A stretch of 54,352 nucleotides of DNA from an uncultured Acetobacteraceae bacterium. GTDB lineage: Bacteria; Pseudomonadota; Alphaproteobacteria; Acetobacterales; Acetobacteraceae. How positions within the stretch are numbered: position 1 is the first letter of the stretch; the number at the start of each line of letters is the position of its first letter. The stretch spans positions 1 through 54,352 of the forward strand of contig CAIRCM010000032.1 in NCBI GenBank assembly GCA_903877125.1. The letters run 5' to 3'. Of the stretch, positions 16,342 to 26,666 are shown piece after piece. The notes under the pieces are model-generated. The model saw nothing but the letters and a program-made list of their open reading frames with translations, was not told the origin of the DNA and made no database searches. The translations under genes and the position numbers were made by a program.

Positions 16342-17300
16342 TAACCCTCGCCCAGCACCCAGCGTCGGAACAGTGCAAGGTCGATATTGCCGCCGCTGAC
16401 CACCAAGCCCACCCGCTTGCCCCGCATCGTCGCGCCATCCCGCAGCAGCGCGGCGAGCGGTGCCGCCCCCGCGCCCTCCACCAGATTATGCGTGTCGGTC
16501 CAGTACGCCCGAATCGCGGCGGCGATTTCGTCATCCGTCACGGCGACGATCCGTGCCGCGCCCGCTTTGATCTGACCAAAGGCCTCCGCGTCCGGCATCC
16601 GCACCGCGACGCCATCTGCCAGCGTATCCGCCCGGTTCAGCGCGACGACCTGACCGGCCGCGAAAGACTGCGCGTAGGCATCGGCCCCCGTCGCCTGCAC
16701 CCCGATGATCTCCGTCTTCAGACCCAGCAGATCGCGCGTCCGGATCACTCCGCAAATGCCCGATCCCAACCCGATCGGCACATAAACCGCGTCCAGCGGC
16801 GGCGCGGCCCGAAACAGTTCCAGCGCATAGGTCGCCACGCCTTTCACCAGGTCCGGCGCGAAGGATGGCGCGAATTCCAGCCCCTCCTGCGCGGCAAGCG
16901 CGAAAGCCTCGTCTCTGGCAGCCTCGAAATCGGTGCCGTGCTCGATCAGTCGCGCACCCAGGCCGCGCATCGCCGCGTTCTTCTCCACGCTGTTGCCTTC
17001 CGGCACGACGATGGTGACCGGCACGCCGTAGCGCCGCCCCGCCCAAGCCAGCGACTGCCCGTGGTTGCCGCGCGTCGCCGACACGACCCCCGCGATGCCC
17101 GGTCGTTCCCGCGCCAGTCGCTCCAGGTAGATCAGTCCGCCACGCAGTTTGAACGCGCCGGTCGGGGTGTGGTTTTCATGCTTGACCCAGACCTCGGCCC
17201 CCGTCCGCTCAGCCAACAGCGGCCAGGCGAACTGCGGCGTCCCCGCGAAGCTTTCGTGAACCAGACGCTGGGCGTCCTCCAGTTCGGGGAGGGTGAACAT
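16341..17300 (-). CDS. Threonine/serine dehydratase-family PLP enzyme
   Basis: A 319-residue fold-type II PLP enzyme. The Schiff-base lysine is in PTGAFKLRGG, the substrate loop is SATRGNHGQSLA, and the phosphate-binding glycine loop is GLGSGICG. LVVSGGNIDL is the C-terminal cofactor-ring contact. The length lacks the ACT regulatory domain of biosynthetic IlvA, so this is a catabolic type. Substrates could be threonine, serine or 3-hydroxyaspartate. It stands alone between terminators. Confidence 0.83.
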   Translation of the reverse strand: MFTLPELEDAQRLVHESFAGTPQFAWPLLAERTGAEVWVKHENHTPTGAFKLRGGLIYLERLARERPGIAGVVSATRGNHGQSLAWAGRRYGVPVTIVVPEGNSVEKNAAMRGLGARLIEHGTDFEAARDEAFALAAQEGLEFAPSFAPDLVKGVATYALELFRAAPPLDAVYVPIGLGSGICGVIRTRDLLGLKTEIIGVQATGADAYAQSFAAGQVVALNRADTLADGVAVRMPDAEAFGQIKAGAARIVAVTDDEIAAAIRAYWTDTHNLVEGAGAAPLAALLRDGATMRGKRVGLVVSGGNIDLALFRRWVLGEG

Positions 17301-17318
17301 CCGCTGCCTCCAAAACGC

Positions 17319-17355
17319 AAAAAACCGCCGCCAGGGGTCGCCCCCCAGCCAGCGG
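17319..17355 (-). terminator. Intrinsic terminator after the cold-shock genes
   Basis: On the minus strand a 13-base imperfect GC-rich stem (17343–17355 with 17325–17337, loop 17338–17342) is followed by six T residues (17319–17324). It comes just after the second cold-shock gene and before the dehydratase start, so it separates the two transcripts. Confidence 0.75.
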
Positions 17356-17374
17356 CCCAGTCCAGAAAGCGCGA

Positions 17375-17578
17375 TCAGGCCAGTTTGAGGTTCGTGGCCG
17401 CGGCCTTGCCGCGTTCCATCACCACGTCATAGCTGATCTTCTGCCCATCGTTCAGGCCTTTAAGGCCAGCCGCCTGCACGGCGGTAATGTGCACGAACAC
17501 GTCCTTGCCCCCATCGGACGGCATGACGAAGCCGTAGCCCTTGGTGGCGTTGAACCATTTCACGGTGCCGGTTGCCAT
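17375..17578 (-). CDS. Cold-shock protein, second tandem copy
   Basis: A 67-residue CspA-family OB fold. RNP1 is KGYGFVMP and RNP2 is DVFVHITAV. It binds single-stranded RNA and acts as an RNA chaperone. It differs from the upstream copy at few positions, so the pair arose by tandem duplication. A good aaggag site precedes ATG 17578. It follows the first copy by 38 bp and is followed by an intrinsic terminator. Confidence 0.93.
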   Translation of the reverse strand: MATGTVKWFNATKGYGFVMPSDGGKDVFVHITAVQAAGLKGLNDGQKISYDVVMERGKAAATNLKLA

Positions 17579-17616
17579 CGCAACTCACTCCTTTCCAAGC
17601 GCGCCCCCCGGCGCGA

Positions 17617-17820
17617 TCAGACCGCTTTCAGGTTGGTGGCCGCGGCCTTCCCGCGTTCCATCGTGACCTCGTAAGACAGGGCTTGCCCTTCGTTCAGACC
17701 ACGCATCCCGGCGGCCTGCACGGCGGTGATATGAACGAACACATCCTTGCCGCCATCGGACGGCATGATGAACCCAAAGCCTTTGGTCGTATTGAACCAC
17801 TTGACGGTACCGGTAGCCAT
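17617..17820 (-). CDS. Cold-shock protein, first tandem copy
   Basis: A 67-residue CspA-family protein with RNP1 KGFGFIMP and RNP2 DVFVHITAV. It is the promoter-proximal member of the pair. A leader of about 130 bases separates its likely promoter from ATG 17820, as is usual for cold-shock genes whose mRNA refolds at low temperature. That regulation is inferred from leader length only. Confidence 0.93.
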   Translation of the reverse strand: MATGTVKWFNTTKGFGFIMPSDGGKDVFVHITAVQAAGMRGLNEGQALSYEVTMERGKAAATNLKAV

Positions 17821-17957
17821 TGCCTGCGTCTCTCTTTGTCCTTGACACGAGGCAACAGCGCCCCATGCGGTCGTCAACCGGGAATTTGGAGGTCTTGTGA
17901 GGCACCCGGCGGACGGGAGGCACTGCAAGGCTGGCCAAAATGCGATTGCATTACGGC

Positions 17958-17987
17958 AGTACACCCATAAACCATGACGCGAGTCAA
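17958..17987 (-). promoter_or_regulatory. Candidate promoter of the cold-shock pair
   Basis: On the minus strand TTGACT (17982–17987) and TGTACT (17958–17963) are separated by 18 bases. Transcription would start near 17950, giving a long leader to ATG 17820. The 17821–17957 stretch holds no reading frame I would support. Confidence 0.45.
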
Positions 17988-18046
17988 TCGCCACGCGTCG
18001 CGCTACGGACAAGCCGTGCCGGATTCAAAGATCGCGGAAGCAAAAT

Positions 18047-18076
18047 TTGACACCGGACCCCGACCCGCCGCACAAT
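18047..18076 (+). promoter_or_regulatory. Candidate thiC promoter
   Basis: TTGACA (18047–18052) is a perfect -35 box and CACAAT (18071–18076) a fair -10 box with an 18-base spacer. The predicted start near 18083 is exactly where the riboswitch begins. Confidence 0.6.
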
Positions 18077-18082
18077 CGGCGT

Positions 18083-20083
<2,001 letters not shown>

Positions 20084-20096
20084 TTGGGGCTTGGCG

Positions 20097-20924
20097 ATGT
20101 CGGACCCTCGGGACGCGCTGGACGCCATCGGCCAGTTGCCGGACGCCGAGATCGACATCGCCGACGCCGCCCTCCAACTTGCTCGGGTCGACGAACCCGA
20201 TGCCGACTGGGGGGCAGCACGCGACCATCTGTCCGAAATCGCCCGCGCGGCAGCGGCTCTGGCCGACACCCTGACCGACGCCGACCTGCCCACCCGTGCC
20301 ATCGCGCTTTCGGGTCTCCTCGGCGGTCGCTTCAGCTACAAGGGCGATGCCGAGACCTACGACGATCTGAAAAACGCCAACCTCATCCACGTCATAAAGC
20401 GCCGCCGTGGCCTACCTGTCGCGCTTGGCGTCATATGGTTGCATGCCACCCGAGCGGCTGGGTGGGACGGGCACGGGGTGGATTTTCCGGCGCATTTCCT
20501 GGTCTCGCTCGCCGGCGAAAAAACCCAATCCATCCTCGATGTTTTCAACGGCGGCACCCCCCTTAGCATGCGCGATCTCCGGGCGCTGCTGCGCCGCGTG
20601 GAAGGCGACAAAGCCGAACTCCGCCCCGGTCTCCTGCGCCCCATGAGCGTCCGGAGGGTGCTGCTGCGCCTGCAGAACAACATCATGACCCGCCGCCTCC
20701 AGGCCGACGACGCCGAGGGGGCCCTGACCTGCGCCGAGGACATGCTCCGCATCGCCCCCGATCACGCGGAACTCTGGCGTCAGGCCGCCGCCATGAACCA
20801 GCGCATGGACCGCGTCGGTGCGGCACTACGTTGTTACGACCGGTTTCTCGCGTTGGTGCCGGAAGGCGACGTCGCGACCGAGGTCCGCGCCCTGGCGGGG
20901 GCGTTGCGGTCCCGGCTCAATTAA
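20097..20924 (+). CDS. SirB1-family transglutaminase-like/TPR protein
   Basis: A 275-residue protein. The first two-thirds match the SirB1 transglutaminase-like fold (GGRFSYKGDAETYDDLKNAN, then RRGLPVALGVIWLHA and HFLVSL), though the usual catalytic cysteine is not evident. The last 80 residues look like tetratricopeptide helices. Function unknown; relatives are widespread in proteobacteria. It starts 13 bp after thiC, so it is probably on the thiC transcript and may be affected by polarity from the internal stop. Confidence 0.75.
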   Translation: MSDPRDALDAIGQLPDAEIDIADAALQLARVDEPDADWGAARDHLSEIARAAAALADTLTDADLPTRAIALSGLLGGRFSYKGDAETYDDLKNANLIHVIKRRRGLPVALGVIWLHATRAAGWDGHGVDFPAHFLVSLAGEKTQSILDVFNGGTPLSMRDLRALLRRVEGDKAELRPGLLRPMSVRRVLLRLQNNIMTRRLQADDAEGALTCAEDMLRIAPDHAELWRQAAAMNQRMDRVGAALRCYDRFLALVPEGDVATEVRALAGALRSRLN

Positions 20925-21836
20925 GTGGCCGATACCGCCGCCGAGGGAGACCGTCGCGCCTCACGGCATCTCCTGATCGCGGGCACCGGACGGGCCGGCA
21001 CAAGCTTTCTCGTGCGATACCTGACCCTGCTTGGCCTCGATACCAATCTATCGCGATCCGGGCCGGACGCGGTCTGGAATGAGGCCGCCAACGCCGGGCT
21101 GGAGGACCTGCCGCTGCCGAATGCCGGAAGTCTGCCCTATGTGATCAAATCCCCCTGGAGCTACCAGGTGATTCACCGGGCACTCGAAGCGGGCACGCTG
21201 ACCTTCGATGCCGTCGTGGTGCCGATGCGCGATCTCACCGAAGCCGCGGCCAGCCGAACGATCGTCGAGCAGCGGGCGTTGCACGGATCGATTCCTTGGA
21301 TGGCGGAACTCGACCGAACCTGGGAAACACACGGCCACACGCCCGGCGGCATAATCTACTCGCTCAATCCGATCGATCAGGCCCGGTTGCTTGCCGTCGG
21401 ATTTCACCAGTTGCTCGAACGTTTGGTGCGCCAGGACATCCCGGTGATTCTGTTGTCGTTCCCGCGACTGATCGCCGATGCCCCTTATCTGTACGCCAAG
21501 CTGGCACCGGTGCTGCCGTCCACCGTGACCGCCGACATCGCGCGCGCCGCCCATGCCGCGAGCGCCGATCCCGGCAAGGTGCGGGTGGGCGGGGAATTGC
21601 GGGGGCAAGGCGGCTTTCGCCTCGATGGTCCAGGTCCGCTGCGCCTGGAGCATGCAGCCTTGCAACGATTGTTGCAGGAAACGCGAATGGAACTGGAGAA
21701 AACGCGCAACTCGCTGCGGACCTTGCAACGATTGTTGCAGGAAACGCGAATGGAACTGGAGAAAACGCGCAACTCGCTGCGGACCTTCCTGCGGCACTAT
21801 GTACCCCGGTTAAAGGGGTTTTTGCTGCGCCGTTAA
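20925..21836 (+). CDS. Sulfotransferase-like P-loop protein with a duplicated coiled-coil tail
   Basis: A 303-residue protein. The N-terminal LLIAGTGRAGTSFLVRYL is a sulfotransferase/nucleotide-binding P-loop variant that would bind PAPS. VIKSPWSYQVI and VVVPMRDLTEAA match the second phosphate-binding strand. Near the C-terminus a 21-residue segment is present twice in tandem and is predicted to form a coiled coil. GTG 20925 follows the previous stop directly. Next to a glycosyltransferase, a role in sulfating a surface glycan is plausible but not shown. Confidence 0.65.
   Translation: MADTAAEGDRRASRHLLIAGTGRAGTSFLVRYLTLLGLDTNLSRSGPDAVWNEAANAGLEDLPLPNAGSLPYVIKSPWSYQVIHRALEAGTLTFDAVVVPMRDLTEAAASRTIVEQRALHGSIPWMAELDRTWETHGHTPGGIIYSLNPIDQARLLAVGFHQLLERLVRQDIPVILLSFPRLIADAPYLYAKLAPVLPSTVTADIARAAHAASADPGKVRVGGELRGQGGFRLDGPGPLRLEHAALQRLLQETRMELEKTRNSLRTLQRLLQETRMELEKTRNSLRTFLRHYVPRLKGFLLRR
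21658..21783 (+). repeat. Perfect 63-bp tandem duplication within the sulfotransferase-like gene
   Basis: 21658–21720 and 21721–21783 are identical at DNA level, with a four-base overhang of a third copy. The period is a multiple of three, so it adds 21 residues (LQRLLQETRMELEKTRNSLR then T) without breaking the frame. Synonymous positions have not diverged, so the duplication is young. Confidence 0.95.
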
Positions 21837-21889
21837 CGTTTTTTTAACCATTACCCCATACCCTCACGGTCAACCGCGAGGATAGACCC

Positions 21890-22747
21890 ATGCGTGCGAG
21901 CCGCCTAGAGATCCCGAAAATCAGTGCATTCGTTGTCGCATACAACCGAGCGCGAATCCTCGGCACCTGCCTGCGGGCCTTGTCGTTCGTGGACGAGGTC
22001 ATCGTCGTGGACAAATCGTCGACCGACGACACCCGCACCGTCGCGGAACGGTATGCCACCCGCGTGGAGACCGTGCCCTGGTCGCCGACCGTGGAAGACA
22101 CCCGCGAACATGCGTTGTCGCTGTGTACGCACGATTGGATCCTGTTTCTGGACGACGACGAGTGTCTGACCCCCGCCTGCGGCCCTTACTTCCGTGAGCA
22201 GGTCGCCCTGGACGCGGCGGACGTGTTCGAAATTCCGCTCCGCCACTACATATTGGGGGTGCATGACGAAGCCGCTTATTACTGGCCCGAACATCATGTA
22301 AGGCTGTTCCGCCGCGGCGCGGTCGAATTCGGCCGGACGGTGCATGGCGGCGTGCATGTGCGGTCCGACCGCCGCCAGCGCATCGCGCCGGACAGCGGCG
22401 TGTTCATCCATCATTTGTCGCATCCCGACGTCAGCAGTTGGGTCGAACGCACCAACCGCTACACCTCCCGCACCGACCGTGCGCGTGTGGCGGACGACGG
22501 TCCGGACCTCGCGGCGTTTGCCCATGCGCGGCTCGATCATTGGCTGCGCGGCGCGACGGAGGGGTACCCCGCCGCCGTCGCGTTGCTGCGGGCCACCTAC
22601 GACATCGTCGACCGGGTCAAGACCTGGGAGGAACGGCGCGGACTCGATGGGCACGCGCATTTCGCCAAGGTCTGCGCCGAGCTGGATGCGGCCTATGCGC
22701 CGCGATCCTGGCTCAGCCGACTAGTTTGCCGCCGTCGACAGGGATGA
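21890..22747 (+). CDS. Family 2 glycosyltransferase
   Basis: A 285-residue GT-A glycosyltransferase. ISAFVVAYNRARILGTCLRA opens the nucleotide-sugar site, VDKSSTDDT follows, and the metal-binding acidic motif is FLDDDE. The form resembles the WaaE/KdtX group that adds sugars to lipopolysaccharide core or glycans. Its last 35 bases overlap the end of the convergent SDR gene. It is 53 bp after the sulfotransferase-like gene and may work with it. Confidence 0.85.
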   Translation: MRASRLEIPKISAFVVAYNRARILGTCLRALSFVDEVIVVDKSSTDDTRTVAERYATRVETVPWSPTVEDTREHALSLCTHDWILFLDDDECLTPACGPYFREQVALDAADVFEIPLRHYILGVHDEAAYYWPEHHVRLFRRGAVEFGRTVHGGVHVRSDRRQRIAPDSGVFIHHLSHPDVSSWVERTNRYTSRTDRARVADDGPDLAAFAHARLDHWLRGATEGYPAAVALLRATYDIVDRVKTWEERRGLDGHAHFAKVCAELDAAYAPRSWLSRLVCRRRQG

Positions 22748-23456
22748 CCCATCCCGTGCTCGACGTCAGATGCGTCACCGCCGCCATCACCGCCTGCGCC
22801 ACCTCATCCGCCGTCACCACCCGCTTCAACGGTGTGGATGCGGCGACCTTCTCCACCATCGCGGTCGTACGCCCCGGCACGAACGCGGTATCGACCGCGG
22901 CGGGGGAGACCGTCATGACCCGGATTTCCGGCCCCAGCACCCGCGCCAGCGAAATCGACATCGTATCCAACGCCGCCTTCGACGCACCGTAGGCGATGTT
23001 GCTGCCGGTGCCCGTGATCGCGGCGATGGAGGAAATGTTCACGATCACCGCGTCGCCCGACTTCTTCATCAGCGGCGCGAACGCCCGCACCATCGCGAAC
23101 GGGCCGCGCACATTGGCGGCAAAAATCGAATCGATCAGCTCGTCGGTGAGCGCTTCCAGATCGTGGTGCGGGATCATTCGGGTGAACCCGGCCGAGTTCA
23201 CCAGCACGTCGCAGCGCCCGAAATCCTGCTCGATCGTCGCCGCCAGCGTCTTCAGTGCCGCTGAATCCAACACCGGAATCGGCATCGCCTTGTGTCCCGA
23301 ACCGGGCAGGGCGGCGGCGATCGCCTCCGCTTCGGCGGCCTTGCTGTTGTAGCCGACGATCACGCGCGCACCGGCCTCCGCCAGTCGGATGGCGGTCGCC
23401 GAACCAATGCCGCCGCTCGCGCCGGTGATGACGGCGACTTTGTTTTTCAGGTCCAT
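22713..23456 (-). CDS. Short-chain dehydrogenase/reductase
   Basis: A 247-residue classical SDR. The cofactor motif is TGASGGIGSATA, NSAG follows strand 4, and the catalytic Ser–Tyr–Lys set is NISSIAAI and YGASK. VDGGKLVG closes the fold. It resembles 3-oxoacyl-ACP reductase-type enzymes but the substrate is unknown. It stands alone and overlaps the glycosyltransferase 3' end. Confidence 0.9.
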   Translation of the reverse strand: MDLKNKVAVITGASGGIGSATAIRLAEAGARVIVGYNSKAAEAEAIAAALPGSGHKAMPIPVLDSAALKTLAATIEQDFGRCDVLVNSAGFTRMIPHHDLEALTDELIDSIFAANVRGPFAMVRAFAPLMKKSGDAVIVNISSIAAITGTGSNIAYGASKAALDTMSISLARVLGPEIRVMTVSPAAVDTAFVPGRTTAMVEKVAASTPLKRVVTADEVAQAVMAAVTHLTSSTGWVIPVDGGKLVG

Positions 23457-23540
23457 GGACGGTTCCTACTCAAGTGTTGTGAGGAGGAGCGTATGGAACG
23501 CCAGCCAGGTTTGGGGAAGTGGCTGCCGGGGCGTCGCGGT

Positions 23541-23981
23541 TCAGTGCCTGACCGAACCCGGCAAAAAAAACGGCGCGATCAGCCCAAGCCCCAATCCCCA
23601 GCTTCCGTTGATCAGCAGTGATCGTACCCAGGTGAGCAGAACCCAGCCCCCGCCGATCGGCAGACCCTTGATCGCAGTAACGACCACAAACCCGACGAAC
23701 GACGCGATAAAACCGGTGATCAGCCCGCACAACCAGGGCGGCGCGCGAAAGCCAGGCAGCAGCAGTCCGAAAACGATGCCGTAGAGCCCGCCCCAAAAGC
23801 AGAGGTTCAGGACACGCGGCACGCCCAAGGGCGGGACCGGATCCGTCGGGTACCACGCCGGCATCCCCAGGCCTGGGATGTTCAGAACGTGCAGTGCCTC
23901 CCACATGCCCTGGTGAAACGTCAGCACCGCGATCGCGGCGGCGACGAACCCCAACGCACAGCGTTTGATCGGTGTATCCAT
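23541..23981 (-). CDS. Small integral membrane protein, unknown function
   Basis: A 146-residue protein with about four hydrophobic helices (residues 8–25, 58–77, 83–105 and 120–140). Conserved-looking features are MWEALH and aromatic-rich loops. No family is recognised. The start at 23981 has a strong ggagg site. It lies alone between the SDR gene and the divergent MFS gene. Confidence 0.65.
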   Translation of the reverse strand: MDTPIKRCALGFVAAAIAVLTFHQGMWEALHVLNIPGLGMPAWYPTDPVPPLGVPRVLNLCFWGGLYGIVFGLLLPGFRAPPWLCGLITGFIASFVGFVVVTAIKGLPIGGGWVLLTWVRSLLINGSWGLGLGLIAPFFLPGSVRH

Positions 23982-24107
23982 GGCGCTTGCTCCTCCCGCG
24001 ATGGACGAAGTCTCGGCCTAATGGCTGCTTCGGGTCAACCGCCGTCTGGTCAGGGCATTGAAAACCGCATAACCTCACGCCAACCAAAATCAGGGAGTTT
24101 TCAACGA

Positions 24108-25409
24108 ATGGACGGGTCGATCGAAAAATCGGCGATGGCTAAGGTTTACCTGCGCATCCTGCCGCTGGCGATGCTGATGTATTTCCTCTGCTATATCGAC
24201 CGGATCAATGTCAGCTTCGCCGCGCTGACCATGAACAAGGCGATCGGCCTTGACGCCTGGACATACGGCTTGTCCTCCAGTGCGTTCTACCTCGGCTACG
24301 TGTTGTTCGAGGTCCCGTCCAATCTCGTGATGGACAAGGTCGGGGCCCGGCTCTGGCTCGCCCGCATCATGATCAGCTGGGGCTTGGCCTCCGCCTTGAC
24401 CGCCATCGTATGGGGCCCCTCCAGCTTCCTCGTTATCCGCTTCCTGCTCGGCGCGGGGGAGGCCGGGTTGTTCCCCGGCATGCTGTTGCTGTTCACCTAC
24501 TGGTTCCCCGATCACCACCGCGCCCGCATCGTCGGTTCCTTCACCCTCGCTTTGCCGGTCTCGGTCGCCTTGGGCGCGCCGATCTCGACCGCGATTCTGG
24601 GCATGGATGGCGTTCTCGGCGTCGCCGGCTGGCAGTGGATCTATATCCTGGAAGCGGTGCCCACCGTCGTGATCGGCGTGTGGGTGCTGTTCCTGCTCAC
24701 CGACAGCCCCGCCAAAGCGGCGTGGTTAACCGATGCCGAGCGCGATTGGCTCACGAACCGGTTGCAGACCGAACGCCGCGCGGTGGAGGCCGGGGGGCGC
24801 TACAGTATCCTCCAGTCGATGGTCAATCCGAAGGTCCTGCTGCTGTCGGTCAACTATTTGGGTATCGTGACGGCAAGCCTGGGGCTTCTGCTGTTCGCGC
24901 CCCAAATCATCAAGTCGCTCGGCGACAACAGCAACATGATCGTCGGTTACGCGACCAGCCTGGCCTATGTCTGCGGCGCGGTATCCATGTTCGCGTTCGG
25001 CTGGTTGTCCGACCGGCTCGGGGATCGCCGCTGGCTGTTGTTCGTGACCTGCGTGATGTCCTCCGCGGGACTGGCGATCGCCGCCGCCACGATGGGAACC
25101 TGGTGGGCGCTGGTTGGCATGTGTCTGGCGACAGCGGGGTTCTACGGCACCAAGGGTCCGTTCTGGGCGATGCCGACGATGATGCTGACGGGTGCCGCGG
25201 CGGCAAGCGGCCTCGCCTTCATCAACGCTTTCGGCAACATCGGCGGCGCCGTCGGGCCGGCGATCGTGGGCTGGTTGAAGAACACCACTGGCAGCTACGC
25301 GGGCGGGCTTTACGGCCTGGCGGCCTTCACCGCCGTGTCGGCGCTGATCGCCGCGGTGGCGTTGCATATCCCCGATCGCATCAAGGCGGCGGTGCAGCCA
25401 GCCGAATGA
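24108..25409 (+). CDS. MFS transporter of the anion:cation symporter (ACS) type
   Basis: A 433-residue 12-helix transporter. The N-terminal LCYIDRINVSFAAL is the hallmark of the ACS group that imports phthalates, glucarate, tartrate and other organic anions. A central loop (about 195–230) separates the two halves. ATG 24108 has cagggag upstream. The convergent PdxA-family dehydrogenase next door could act on the imported compound. Confidence 0.88.
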   Translation: MDGSIEKSAMAKVYLRILPLAMLMYFLCYIDRINVSFAALTMNKAIGLDAWTYGLSSSAFYLGYVLFEVPSNLVMDKVGARLWLARIMISWGLASALTAIVWGPSSFLVIRFLLGAGEAGLFPGMLLLFTYWFPDHHRARIVGSFTLALPVSVALGAPISTAILGMDGVLGVAGWQWIYILEAVPTVVIGVWVLFLLTDSPAKAAWLTDAERDWLTNRLQTERRAVEAGGRYSILQSMVNPKVLLLSVNYLGIVTASLGLLLFAPQIIKSLGDNSNMIVGYATSLAYVCGAVSMFAFGWLSDRLGDRRWLLFVTCVMSSAGLAIAAATMGTWWALVGMCLATAGFYGTKGPFWAMPTMMLTGAAAASGLAFINAFGNIGGAVGPAIVGWLKNTTGSYAGGLYGLAAFTAVSALIAAVALHIPDRIKAAVQPAE

Positions 25410-25414
25410 TCGTT

Positions 25415-25453
25415 GCCGGCCGGGGCCTCAACACCCCGGCCGGCGCCGTTTTC
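25415..25453. terminator. Strong hairpin between MFS and PdxA-family genes
   Basis: Eleven-base arms gccggccgggg (25415–25425) and ccccggccggc (25434–25444) with an eight-base loop, followed on the plus strand by gccgtttt. It fits an intrinsic terminator for the MFS gene and may also serve the convergent gene. Confidence 0.7.
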
Positions 25454-25488
25454 CGATTGGCACCAGATCCGCGTGACGACTGGCGGGC

Positions 25489-26520
25489 TTACTCAGCCGC
25501 CTTCGCCACCGGATCGCCCAATCGCACGCCGGCAACCACATATTCCGCGGCAACCTTGATCGCCTCGATCATGCTCACCGCGCTCGCCTTCCCGGTTCCC
25601 GCGATATCGAACGCGGTCCCATGATCCACGCTGGTCCGAAGCACCGGTAGGCCAAGCGTCACGCTGACGGTCTTTTCGAAGTCCATCATCTTGGCAGCGA
25701 TATGCCCCTGATCGTGATACAGCGACAGCACCGCGTCGTACCGCCCGATTCGCGCCAGATGGAACACACTATCGGCCGGCACCGGCCCCGCGACCTTCAA
25801 CCCGCGCGCCCGCGCCGCCGCGATCGCCGGCTTCAGCGCATCGATCTCCTCGCGCCCGAACATCCCGTCCTCGCCGCCATGCGGGTTCAGCGCGGCCACC
25901 GCGAGATGCGGCTGCTCGAACCCCAACTGCCCCAGGGCCTTCATGCACTGGTTGATGCCCTTGGTGACAAGTTCCTCGCTCATCAGCGCGCAGGCCCGAG
26001 CCAGCGATACATGCCGGGTCAGGAAGAAGATCTTGAGGCCGGAGATGGTGAACATCGTCATCTCCTCTTTCGCCCCGGTGTGCTCGGCAAACATCTCGGT
26101 ATGCCCGATGAACGGTATTTTCGCCGCCTGGAGCGATTCCTTGTTGATCGGCGCCGTCACAACCCCAGCCACGCGGCCCGACATCGACAGATCGATCGAG
26201 GCGCGGATCGCCGCATAGGCGGCCTCACCCCCCAGCGCCTGGATTTTGCCAATCTGCAAAACCGACGGGTCCGCCGTCTCCTGGTGCAGCACGTCGATGA
26301 CGCCCGGCTTGTCGGCGATGTCTTCCGGCCCGGCGATGCGGTGCAGAGTCGCGGTCAACCCGCAGGCCGTCAGCGCGCGTTCCAAAATCCTGGCGTCGCC
26401 GATGACGAAAGACCAGGAAATCGACCGAACCTCGTCGGACAGCAAAGCGCGAACGCAGATTTCCGGGCCAATGCCGGCGGGATCGCCCATGGTGGCGGCC
26501 AGGATCGGGCGCTGGGTCAT
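25489..26520 (-). CDS. PdxA-family 4-phosphoerythronate/4-hydroxythreonine-phosphate dehydrogenase
   Basis: A 343-residue PdxA-like enzyme. MGDPAGIGPEI opens the fold; metal-binding histidines lie in FIGHTEMFAEHTG and TSVDHGTAFDIAGTG. SLYHDQGHI holds a further one. Besides PdxA in vitamin B6 synthesis, this family includes catabolic PdxA2 enzymes for four-carbon acid phosphates. The neighbouring organic-acid transporter makes the catabolic role more likely. The start at 26520 has aggag eight bases upstream. Confidence 0.85.
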   Translation of the reverse strand: MTQRPILAATMGDPAGIGPEICVRALLSDEVRSISWSFVIGDARILERALTACGLTATLHRIAGPEDIADKPGVIDVLHQETADPSVLQIGKIQALGGEAAYAAIRASIDLSMSGRVAGVVTAPINKESLQAAKIPFIGHTEMFAEHTGAKEEMTMFTISGLKIFFLTRHVSLARACALMSEELVTKGINQCMKALGQLGFEQPHLAVAALNPHGGEDGMFGREEIDALKPAIAAARARGLKVAGPVPADSVFHLARIGRYDAVLSLYHDQGHIAAKMMDFEKTVSVTLGLPVLRTSVDHGTAFDIAGTGKASAVSMIEAIKVAAEYVVAGVRLGDPVAKAAE

Positions 26521-26568
26521 TGGTGGAACTCCTGTTGAGACGGTTCGCAACCCTACCAGAAAGCGTCC

Positions 26569-26588
26569 CCGGTTGCCACAATCCGCCC
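26569..26588 (+). repeat. Left 20-bp direct repeat of the toxin–antitoxin cassette
   Basis: Identical to 27719–27738. It lies upstream of the PdxA-family start and before the cassette promoter. The identity stops sharply on both sides. See the right copy and the finding on this cassette. Confidence 0.9.
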
Positions 26589-26598
26589 CGTCGTTTGC

Positions 26599-26627
26599 TT
26601 GTGTGCCTCCCAGCATGTGCGTAGAAT
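26599..26627 (+). promoter_or_regulatory. Candidate promoter of the MerR-DUF433 gene
   Basis: TTGTGT (26599–26604) and TAGAAT (26622–26627) are spaced by 17 bases. Start of transcription would be near 26634, which argues against ATG 26634 and for ATG 26667 as the translation start. The promoter lies inside the repeat-bounded cassette. Confidence 0.5.
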
Positions 26628-26666
26628 CGGCACATGATCGGTACCACCAACCACGCGAAGGCGTAT

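Noticed and set aside
21804-21823. Hairpin with T-run inside the end of the sulfotransferase-like gene
   Set aside because: The stem is only four base pairs and lies within the coding region; too weak to call a terminator.
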